From assembly GCA_030667645.1 (NCBI GenBank), contig DAOUVM010000228.1, positions 1 through 5,037 on the forward strand: DNA of 5,037 nt, written 5' to 3'. The position numbers and the translations under genes were made by a program. Source of the DNA: Ardenticatenales bacterium. Its GTDB lineage: Bacteria > Chloroflexota > Anaerolineae > Promineifilales > UBA4811. Each line of letters begins with the position of its first letter. Within the stretch, counting starts at the first letter, position 1. Below are positions 1-5,010 of the stretch, piece by piece. Below the pieces are notes generated by a model that saw only the letters and a list, made by a program, of their open reading frames with translations, was not told the DNA's origin and searched no databases.

Positions 1-1
1 G

Positions 2-1165
2 GAGGGATTCGGCCCTGGCTGGTCGGCCAGAGAGGTCTGCCAATTGGCTTTGCAGGAACTGCGAAATCAGTTCGTGCTCGCCGGTGACGAGGACCCCGGC
101 GATGTCCTGCGGGCAGCATTGACGGCGGCCAATCTGGCCGTCTACGAGCGCGCAGACAGATATCAGGCGGTGGGGGACATTGGAGCAGAGATCCAGGTCG
201 CCGTCATTGCCGGCGGCAGGTGTATGCTGGCGCAGGTGGGCCGCGGGCTTGCCTTCCTGGCGCGTCGCTCGGGAGAACCTGAAAGGGTGGCTCCGCTGCT
301 CTTGGCCGGTGACGGTCGCCTTTTGGGCCACGCCAAGGAGCTTCCTCTCTTGTCCCCGAAAGCCACCCGGCTTGAGGGCGAAAAGGGAGGACATCTCCGA
401 TCCGGGGATGTGATTGTTCTGATGAATGCTACACTGTCGTCCGGTCTGGCAGATGATGAGGTCGCGGCCGCGTTGCGCGTTTCCCCGCTGGAACGATCGG
501 CCGACCGGCTCATAGCCTTGGGTCAGGAACAGGCGGCCGAGGCGGAACTGCTGGCTGTCTTGGTCGAGCTGCCCGGCATTGTCCAGCGAGCTGCCGCGAG
601 TGTTCCCCGTGTTCGCCGGGCGCTGGCGTTCTGTGCTGGGGCACTGGTCCTGTTGAGCCTGCTGTGGTGGCGGATGCTCCCGCAGCAAAGCCGTCCGGAT
701 GAGGTCCCGGCGGTCGGGACCTCGACTCCGTTGCCAACTGTCACCATCCTGTTGCCTCTCCCCCAGACGGGCTTGCCCCCATTGCCCACGCGCGTTCGAA
801 CCGCGACGCCCACACGGCCGCCGACGAGGCCCCCTATCCCCCGACCGCCTGTGGGTTCAGCCACGCCGGCCGATCTGGCCACCGGCGCCGCGGGATCGGC
901 AACCCCGGATGGGACACCTAGCGTGTCGCCGATCATCGTTGGGGATGAGGTCATCATAGTTGGGACGGGCGGGCTGGGTGTGAGCGTGCGAGCCGGGCCG
1001 AACCAGGGGGCTGACCGGCTATTCATTGGCCTGGAGGGCGAACAGTTGCTGGTCATTGGGGGACCGGAGGAGGCGGACGGCTTCCAATGGTGGCATCTCC
1101 GAGCATCCAATGGGGAGGAAGGTTGGGGGGTGGAACTCTACCTGCAAAAAGTAGCGGCGCCCTAG
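2..1165 (+). CDS. PP2C-like pseudophosphatase with TM helix, Pro/Thr linker and SH3-like domain (5' partial)
   Basis: The frame is open to the window edge, so the true start lies upstream; the TTG at 44 is not a convincing start because the 14 codons before it also look like PP2C. Numbering from the codon at 2: residues 1-190 follow the order of a PP2C (PPM) Ser/Thr phosphatase, with EGFGPG where DGxGG is expected, IGAE for the GTT strand, VGRGLAFL (79-86) for VGDSRAYL, and LMNATL (140-145) for CSDGL. The metal-binding Asp is absent or replaced at each site and no DN motif follows, so it should not be catalytic. Residues about 207-223 (ALAFCAGALVLLSLLWW) form one membrane helix. Residues 231-311 are rich in Pro, Thr and Arg, like an extracytoplasmic linker. 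Residues 314-384 (SVRAGP, WWHLR, GWG) resemble a bacterial SH3 domain. A role in sensing or scaffolding at the envelope is inferred. Its stop abuts that of uvrC. Confidence 0.8.
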   Translation, partial: EGFGPGWSAREVCQLALQELRNQFVLAGDEDPGDVLRAALTAANLAVYERADRYQAVGDIGAEIQVAVIAGGRCMLAQVGRGLAFLARRSGEPERVAPLLLAGDGRLLGHAKELPLLSPKATRLEGEKGGHLRSGDVIVLMNATLSSGLADDEVAAALRVSPLERSADRLIALGQEQAAEAELLAVLVELPGIVQRAAASVPRVRRALAFCAGALVLLSLLWWRMLPQQSRPDEVPAVGTSTPLPTVTILLPLPQTGLPPLPTRVRTATPTRPPTRPPIPRPPVGSATPADLATGAAGSATPDGTPSVSPIIVGDEVIIVGTGGLGVSVRAGPNQGADRLFIGLEGEQLLVIGGPEEADGFQWWHLRASNGEEGWGVELYLQKVAAP

Positions 1166-3016
1166 TCAGCCGAGCCGTTCCTTCACCGCTTCGGCTACCT
1201 GCAGTGGAATGCCCGGCACGGCCGCGATCTGATCGACCGTCGCCTGCCGCAGTTTCTGCAGCGTGCCAAACGATTGGAGCAGAACGGTTCGCCGTTTAGG
1301 GCCTACGCCGGGCACCGTGTCCAGAATCGATGCAATTCCTGCTTTTCGGCGTCGTATGCGGTGGTGGGTGATGGCAAATCGGTGTGCTTCGTCTCGCACT
1401 CGCTGCACCAGGTACAGCCCCTGAGAACGGCGCGGGAGCAAAACGGAATCCGCTCGGCCGGGCAGGAACAGCTCTTCCCGCTGCTTTGCCAGCCCCGCCA
1501 CCGGCACCCGACCAAAGAGGTCAAACTCTTTCAGTACCTCGGCCGCTACGCCCAATTGTCCCTTTCCACCGTCCACGAGCATCAAATCGGGTAGGATGGC
1601 CCAAGCCGCTTCGCTGCCGCCCGCACTCGTCGAGTCCTGCGTTTTCCGCCATCGCTTGAACCGGCGATCAAGTACCCGCCGCATAGATTCCAGGTCATCT
1701 GGCTTTTCCATGCCCCGCACGTTGAACCGTCGATAATGCTTCTTGCGCGGCACGCCTTGCACAAACACAACCATGCTGCCGGTCGTCGCGCTCCCCTGGG
1801 TGGTGCTGATATCATAGCACTCGATCCGCGCCGGTGGTTCGGGCAGTTCCAGCGCCGCCTGCAGTTCGGCCAGCGCCTCCACATGGCGGCTCTGGTCGGA
1901 CTCCCATTGGGCGCGGAGAATGGACAAAGTCTCTGTGGCGTTCTCGGCCGCCATCTTGACCATGTCTCGCTTCTGTCCCCGGCGGGGTACCTTTAGGGCC
2001 ACCTTTGTCCCCCGTTTCCGTGCCAGCCATTGTTCGATCACCTTGGCCTCGGCTACCTCTTCCGGCAACAGTACCTCTGGCGGTACGTATGCCGCTTCGT
2101 CGTAGAATTGCTTGACGAATTCGGTCATGATTGCCTGGGCTTTTTCGTCTTCGGTTCCGTCCAACACAAAGTGTTCCCGGCCGATCAGTTTGCCCCCGCG
2201 GATGAAAAAGACCTGAGCGCACGCATCGTTGTCCTGGCGGGCGAAAGCAATCACGTCTTGGTCAGTTCCGGCAAGAGAGACCACCTTTTGCTTTTCCACC
2301 ACTCGTGTGACGGCCGCTAACTGGTCCCGAAGCTGGGCGGCGGCTTCAAAGTCCAGCTTTTCGGCCGCTGTTATCATCTCGGCTCGCAGGTCACTTGTGA
2401 CCTGCTCGCTATGCCCATCGAGAAAGTCCATCAGCCTCTGGACCGTTGCGCGGTACTTTATCCGGCTCACTGCGCCTATGCAGGGGCCGCCGCACAGCTT
2501 GATGTCATAGTAGAGGCAGGCTCGTTCATCCTTTCCAGAGATATCGCGGTTGCAGGTGAGATGCGGGAACATCTTGCGCAGTAGATCGAGTGTCTGGTGG
2601 ATGGCCCAGGCCGAGGCGTACGGGCCAAAATAGCGCGAACCATCCTTGTCCATTCGACGCGTGACCGTGATCTTTGGAAAGTCATCCTTCCAGTGAACCT
2701 TGAGATAGGGGTAGCGCTTGTCATCTTTGAGCCGGATGTTGTATTTGGGTCGATGTCGCTTGATCAGCGTCATCTCCAGGATCAGCGCTTCCAGCTCCGA
2801 GTCGGTGATAATGAACTGGATGTCCTCGACCTCGTCCATCAGCCGCAATACCTTGCGGTAGGTCACCGACTCGTGAAAATAGGAGCGTACACGGTTCCGC
2901 AGGTTGACTGCCTTGCCTACATAGAGGACTTTGGCCCGGCCGTCCTTCATCAGATAGACGCCCGGCCGGGTGGGCAGGTTCTTGAGGGATTCCCGCAGCG
3001 AATCAGGTACTGACAT
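1166..3016 (-). CDS. uvrC: UvrABC excinuclease subunit C
   Basis: UvrC makes the dual incision on either side of a lesion held by UvrB in cytoplasmic nucleotide excision repair. This is a full-length 616-residue protein. Domains in order: GIY-YIG nuclease about 15-95 (GVY 19-21, YVG 32-34, likely catalytic Arg40 and Glu76); Cys155, Cys167, Cys175 and Cys179, spaced like the E. coli UvrC cysteines reported to bind a 4Fe-4S cluster; UVR (UvrB-binding) region about 204-245 with LDFEAAAQLRDQ; RNase H-like nuclease about 395-555 with likely catalytic triad Asp402 (YDIS), Asp482 (VDGGKGQL) and His545 (DEAHRFA); and tandem HhH about 562-615. Nothing looks broken. A Ser/Gly-rich stretch near 457-465 lengthens the gap between the two Asp residues relative to E. 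coli. I chose the ATG at 3016 because homology begins a few residues later (LPTRPGVYLMKDG). The frame is open 50 codons further upstream, but that extension does not resemble UvrC. Confidence 0.97.
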   Translation of the reverse strand: MSVPDSLRESLKNLPTRPGVYLMKDGRAKVLYVGKAVNLRNRVRSYFHESVTYRKVLRLMDEVEDIQFIITDSELEALILEMTLIKRHRPKYNIRLKDDKRYPYLKVHWKDDFPKITVTRRMDKDGSRYFGPYASAWAIHQTLDLLRKMFPHLTCNRDISGKDERACLYYDIKLCGGPCIGAVSRIKYRATVQRLMDFLDGHSEQVTSDLRAEMITAAEKLDFEAAAQLRDQLAAVTRVVEKQKVVSLAGTDQDVIAFARQDNDACAQVFFIRGGKLIGREHFVLDGTEDEKAQAIMTEFVKQFYDEAAYVPPEVLLPEEVAEAKVIEQWLARKRGTKVALKVPRRGQKRDMVKMAAENATETLSILRAQWESDQSRHVEALAELQAALELPEPPARIECYDISTTQGSATTGSMVVFVQGVPRKKHYRRFNVRGMEKPDDLESMRRVLDRRFKRWRKTQDSTSAGGSEAAWAILPDLMLVDGGKGQLGVAAEVLKEFDLFGRVPVAGLAKQREELFLPGRADSVLLPRRSQGLYLVQRVRDEAHRFAITHHRIRRRKAGIASILDTVPGVGPKRRTVLLQSFGTLQKLRQATVDQIAAVPGIPLQVAEAVKERLG

Positions 3017-3023
3017 GGGAACG

Positions 3024-3052
3024 ATTCTAGCAGATCGGATGGCGAGCGTCGA
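3024..3052 (-). promoter_or_regulatory. putative uvrC promoter, apparently leaderless
   Basis: Read on the minus strand, a -10 hexamer TAGAAT (3024-3029, 5/6 to consensus) is preceded by a 17-base spacer and a weak -35 TCGACG (3047-3052, 4/6). Only seven bases (CGTTCCC) separate the -10 from the uvrC ATG, so transcription would start at or next to the A of the start codon. No Shine-Dalgarno sequence lies upstream of that ATG, which agrees with a leaderless mRNA. The positions are seen directly; promoter function is inferred. Confidence 0.5.
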
Positions 3053-3102
3053 GGCTGTGAAGCGGAAGAGTGTCTCTATGACTCGATTGCCAACAATGAA
3101 GC

Positions 3103-3207
3103 AAATTTCACGGATTCCCACTCTTTTTGACGCCGGTCGACGGCAGCGAGCGGCCGATCCCGACAATTGTTGTTCCGGTAATTGTTTTCCAGTGAAATTT
3201 CGGATTC
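3103..3207. repeat. imperfect repeat pair AAATTTC(AC)GGATTC in AT-richer patch
   Basis: The word AAATTTCACGGATTC at 3103-3117 recurs as AAATTTCGGATTC at 3195-3207, the same sequence with two bases missing. The first copy also forms a 9-base inverted repeat with the second region (AAATTTCAC at 3103-3111 against GTGAAATTT at 3192-3200). Between them, ACAATTGT (3163-3170) is a palindrome. The region precedes uvrC on its transcribed side. It may be a protein-binding or transcript-folding element, or chance in a small AT-rich patch; no known motif is recognised. Confidence 0.3.
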
Positions 3208-3352
3208 AATTATCGATACCTTTCAGAGGCGTAGGGTGGCATACCGGCGAGCGGGATGAGGATCCAGTCCGATCCATCCATTATTGGCGGTGCGATGTGA
3301 TTCGCTGGCGTCATCTTGTGTGATCCGGCAACCGGTCAGATAGGGATCTCAT

Positions 3353-3382
3353 ATTGTAGCACAAGGGTTCTATCCACGTCAA
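3353..3382 (-). promoter_or_regulatory. strong-looking minus-strand promoter with extended -10
   Basis: On the minus strand, TTGACG (3377-3382, 5/6 to the sigma-70 -35) is followed after 18 bases by TACAAT (3353-3358, 5/6 to the -10), which is preceded by TGC, giving an extended -10. A start near 3346 is predicted. The next gene on this strand is uvrC, about 330 bases downstream, so this is either a distal uvrC promoter with a long leader or the promoter of a small RNA. The elements are seen; activity is inferred. Confidence 0.6.
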
Positions 3383-3392
3383 GTTGCATGAG

Positions 3393-3418
3393 ATGCTGGC
3401 ACGGGGTCGATCCAGCAT
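3393..3418. repeat. inverted repeat between divergent promoters
   Basis: ATGCTGG (3393-3399) and CCAGCAT (3412-3418) form a perfect 7-base inverted repeat around a 12-base centre. It lies 10 bases upstream of the minus-strand -35 element, with its centre near -60 relative to the predicted start, a position that would suit an activator. It also lies about 50 bases upstream of the pncC -35. No T-run follows, so it is not a terminator. A regulator-binding role is only a possibility. Confidence 0.3.
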
Positions 3419-3466
3419 GCCGCCATGCCCGACAGGCGCTTTTCCCTGGAAACTCGGCGCATGCAA

Positions 3467-3495
3467 TTGACGGCGACTCGACTCGATGCTATGAT
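3467..3495 (+). promoter_or_regulatory. pncC promoter, sigma-70 type with extended -10
   Basis: TTGACG (3467-3472, 5/6) and TATGAT (3490-3495, 5/6) are separated by 17 bases, and TGC directly before the -10 makes an extended -10. The predicted transcription start is near 3502, leaving a leader of only about 14 bases that just includes the ribosome binding site of the following gene. This is the best-matching promoter in the window and would drive pncC and the overlapping small gene. Confidence 0.75.
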
Positions 3496-3502
3496 GGCGT
3501 CT

Positions 3503-3508
3503 GGGAGG
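3503..3508 (+). promoter_or_regulatory. ribosome binding site of pncC
   Basis: GGGAGG lies 7 bases before GTG 3516, 10 before ATG 3519 and 13 before ATG 3522. The spacing favours GTG 3516 or ATG 3519, so the three consecutive start-like codons leave the exact first residue ambiguous by one or two positions. Confidence 0.7.
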
Positions 3509-3515
3509 CGCGACG

Positions 3516-4019
3516 GTGATGATGGATGAGGCCTTGAGAGGGGCGGTGGGTAAAGAGTTGGCCGCGGCCGGACTGACCGTCGGGCTGGCGGAATCCTGCA
3601 CCGGCGGGCTGATTTGCAGTGAGCTGACCGATCTGCCGGGGAGTTCCGCCTATGTTCTCGGTGCCATAGTAGCCTACTCGTTCCAGGCGCGGGAGCAGTT
3701 GTTGGGCGTTCGGCGCGAGACATTGATGGCGTTCGGAGCAGTCAGCGAGGAGGTGGCGCTAGAGATGGCGCGCGGCGCCCGTCGGGCGCTTTGTTCCCAC
3801 CTCGGCGTCGCCGTGACCGGAATAGCGGGACCGGGGGGAGGGACACCGGCCAAGCCGGTGGGACTCACCTACATCGCCCTCTCAGCCGCCGATGCCGAAT
3901 TGTGTGAGCGGCACGTGTGGCAGGGCCAGAGCAGGGATGAGAACAGGCGGCGGTCGGCCGACGCCGTGTTTCGGCTGATTTCGTCCTATGTCAATCGACC
4001 GGACCGATGCGACGAGTAG
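3516..4019 (+). CDS. pncC: CinA C-terminal domain protein, nicotinamide-nucleotide amidase family
   Basis: Family members hydrolyse nicotinamide mononucleotide to nicotinic acid mononucleotide plus ammonia, recycling pyridine nucleotides in the cytoplasm. At 167 residues this is the stand-alone C-terminal domain, without the N-terminal MoaB-like domain of long CinA proteins. Visible motifs: GLAESCTGG at 23-31, with nucleophile candidate Ser27; GAIVAYSFQAREQLLGV at 49-65; GAVSEEVALEMARG at 74-87; VTGIAGPGGGTPAKPVG at 100-116; and a C-terminal helix with DENRRRSADAVFRLI. Most relatives carry Lys where Arg59 sits (YSNxAK in the usual pattern); that Lys is implicated in catalysis, so activity deserves a check. 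The gene follows a good promoter and ribosome binding site and overlaps the next gene by 13 bases, suggesting translational coupling. Family assignment is firm; the amidase reaction is inferred from the family. Confidence 0.93.
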   Translation: MMMDEALRGAVGKELAAAGLTVGLAESCTGGLICSELTDLPGSSAYVLGAIVAYSFQAREQLLGVRRETLMAFGAVSEEVALEMARGARRALCSHLGVAVTGIAGPGGGTPAKPVGLTYIALSAADAELCERHVWQGQSRDENRRRSADAVFRLISSYVNRPDRCDE

Positions 4020-4255
4020 ACCTGCCCACGGCCGTGGAGGCCCGCTTTGACCAGGATGGAGGCGTCCGAGTGGCGAGTTTCACGTGGCGCGAAAAGCAGT
4101 TGCCGGTGGTCGCCGCGGGTCGCACCTGGTTGGACGATGCCGGCCGCCACGTGCTGGTCATGGTGACCGGCGATAGGATATACGAGCTCTTACTGCGCGG
4201 GTCCGATATGAGTTGGCGGATCGTGGGCGCCCCGGATTGCGAGGGCCTGGCCTGA
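4007..4255 (+). CDS. small conserved-looking protein, possibly DUF6504-like
   Basis: This is an 82-residue protein with no signal peptide or membrane helix. Its layout suggests a small beta-rich domain: VEARFD at 10-15, FTWR at 25-28, Trp41, RHVLVMV at 47-53, YELLL at 59-63 and Trp70. This order (charged strand, F-W-R, Trp, hydrophobic strand, YEL, Trp) recalls the small DUF6504-type domains, a resemblance from memory and not a confirmed match; the function is unknown. The ATG at 4007 lies inside the end of pncC in another frame, overlapping by 13 bases, and has no strong ribosome binding site. Translation by coupling to pncC is therefore likely. Base composition and codon use match the neighbours, and the reading frame ends just before a small hairpin that separates it from convergent rex. 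Confidence 0.75.
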   Translation: MRRVDLPTAVEARFDQDGGVRVASFTWREKQLPVVAAGRTWLDDAGRHVLVMVTGDRIYELLLRGSDMSWRIVGAPDCEGLA

Positions 4256-4270
4256 CTCGCGCCCAGAGTC
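4254..4270. terminator. small hairpin between convergent genes, weak terminator candidate
   Basis: GACTC (4254-4258) and GAGTC (4266-4270) form a 5-base perfect stem around a 7-base loop, in the 28-base gap between the upstream small gene and rex. The stem starts inside the TGA stop of the small gene. Neither strand has a following T-run, so it does not meet the usual intrinsic terminator pattern; it may slow polymerase or protect the RNA end. Confidence 0.25.
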
Positions 4271-4283
4271 GGGGACCGGCCGC

Positions 4284-4907
4284 CTACCTGTCCTGCAGAT
4301 AGTAGGTCATGTGCTGCAAGTGGGTAACGGGGTCGGTGTACTGGACCATCACGTCGTCGGGAACGCTCAGGGCAATTGGTGAGTAGTTCAGGATCGCCTT
4401 GACGCCGGCCTCGGTCAGTTGATGCGCGACGTGCTGGGCTGCGGGCGGCGGGACGGCGATGATGGCCAGTTTGATCCCCCGCTGCTGAATCTCGTCTCGC
4501 ATCCGTTGATTGTTCTGAACGATCACGTTGCCGATGCGCGTGCCAACCTTCTCGGGGTCGTGATCAAAGGCCGCCACAATCCGGTAACCGCGACGGGTCA
4601 TGCCTTGATTGTGGAGCAGTGCATTTCCGAGGTCACCGGCGCCCACCAGCACCACGTCCCATACAAGGTCCGCATGCAGTATTCGCCGTAACTGCTTGTT
4701 CAGGTGTGCGACATGGTAACCGGTGCCCTGTTTGCCAAACTCTCCAAAATGGGACAGGTCTTTCCGGATCTGAGCAGCGCTGGCGCCCAGTATGGCGGCC
4801 AGTTCCTTGGATGAAGTGATCTGCTGGCCATTCGACTCGAGGTGGCCCAGCGCTCTGAGATAGAGGGGAAGACGGGAAACGGCAATGTCCGGAATGTGAG
4901 GGGTCAC
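4284..4907 (-). CDS. rex: redox-sensing transcriptional repressor Rex
   Basis: Rex is a cytoplasmic homodimeric repressor that releases its operators when NADH is high relative to NAD+, derepressing fermentative and respiratory genes. The 207-residue product has the family's usual length. Residues 1-80 form the winged-helix DNA-binding domain (RLPLYLRAL 12-20; recognition region AQIRKDLSHFGEFGKQGTGY 45-64). Residues 81-207 form a Rossmann domain with VVLVGAGDLG (85-94) as the dinucleotide loop, AAFDHDPEKVG (112-122) as the second-strand acidic turn, AIIAVPPPAAQ (148-158), and LNYSPI (173-178) where many relatives have NFAPV. The C-terminal YYLQDR belongs to the swapped helix. I chose GTG at 4907 because an AGGAG lies 8 bases upstream and the protein then begins MTPHIPDIAVSRLP, as relatives do. 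The frame also offers ATG at 4961 and 4946, but neither has a ribosome binding site, and the former lies against the terminator. Confidence 0.96.
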   Translation of the reverse strand: MTPHIPDIAVSRLPLYLRALGHLESNGQQITSSKELAAILGASAAQIRKDLSHFGEFGKQGTGYHVAHLNKQLRRILHADLVWDVVLVGAGDLGNALLHNQGMTRRGYRIVAAFDHDPEKVGTRIGNVIVQNNQRMRDEIQQRGIKLAIIAVPPPAAQHVAHQLTEAGVKAILNYSPIALSVPDDVMVQYTDPVTHLQHMTYYLQDR

Positions 4908-4915
4908 CCGTCTCT

Positions 4916-4920
4916 CTCCT
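4916..4920 (-). promoter_or_regulatory. ribosome binding site deciding the rex start
   Basis: AGGAG on the minus strand (CTCCT at 4916-4920) lies 8 bases before GTG 4907. No comparable site precedes the in-frame ATG codons at 4946 or 4961, so this site supports the shorter 207-residue Rex. Confidence 0.8.
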
Positions 4921-4961
4921 GCTGGATTGACTCTGGTTCGGCTCATCAGGCCAATATTCAT

Positions 4962-4991
4962 GAAACGAAAAACACCCGACCAGCGGGCGTT
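4962..4991 (-). terminator. intrinsic terminator between tRNA and rex
   Basis: Read on the minus strand, AACGCCCG (4984-4991) pairs with CGGGTGTT (4971-4978) around a 5-base CTGGT loop, with one G-T pair. The stem runs into a T-rich tail (TTTTTCGTTT). This fits a Rho-independent terminator ending the tRNA transcript about 20 bases after the mature 3' end, and it implies that rex has its own promoter in the 54 bases before its GTG or depends on readthrough. Confidence 0.75.
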
Positions 4992-5010
4992 CCGGGCGCT
5001 GCATGCGAGG

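Larger units (their letters stand above)
3017..3515. other. non-coding divergent intergenic region between uvrC and pncC
   Basis: About 500 bases hold no gene I can support; the short open frames here have no recognisable motifs and are not preceded by ribosome binding sites. The stretch contains three promoter-like elements, annotated separately: minus strand at 3024-3052 and 3353-3382, plus strand at 3467-3495. It also has a locally AT-richer patch around 3081-3220 with repeated AAATTTC and CGGATTC words, and a 7-base inverted repeat at 3393-3418. I see no tRNA, RNase P, tmRNA or SRP RNA signature and no intrinsic terminator inside it. Confidence 0.6.

Noticed and set aside
523..1110. Long antisense open frame opposite the pseudophosphatase gene
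   Set aside because: High GC content readily creates antisense frames; its translation is low-complexity Pro/Ser/Arg without domains, while the plus-strand frame has clear domain structure.
1169..1195. Imperfect hairpin (GCCGAGCCG ... CGCTTCGGC) just after the convergent stop codons as a terminator
   Set aside because: The stem has a mismatch and a G-T pair, lacks a T-run, and lies within the uvrC C-terminal coding sequence; chance in GC-rich coding DNA is as likely.
3017..3166. 50-codon N-terminal extension of uvrC from a TTG at 3166
   Set aside because: The extra residues do not resemble UvrC, there is no ribosome binding site, and the GIY-YIG domain begins as normal shortly after ATG 3016.
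3311..3601. Short open frames on both strands across the uvrC-pncC intergenic region and pncC start
   Set aside because: They have no recognisable motifs or ribosome binding sites, and they cross the promoters and the start of pncC, so they look like chance frames.
4254..4283. Possible shared bidirectional terminator between the small gene and rex
   Set aside because: Only a 5-base stem without T-runs on either strand; kept as a low-confidence hairpin and not claimed as a functional terminator.
4950..4966. TTCATGAA and AATATT palindromes upstream of rex as an autoregulatory Rex operator
   Set aside because: They do not match the usual TTGTGAA-spacer-TTCACAA form of Rex sites; 6-8 base palindromes next to a T-rich terminator tail are weak evidence.
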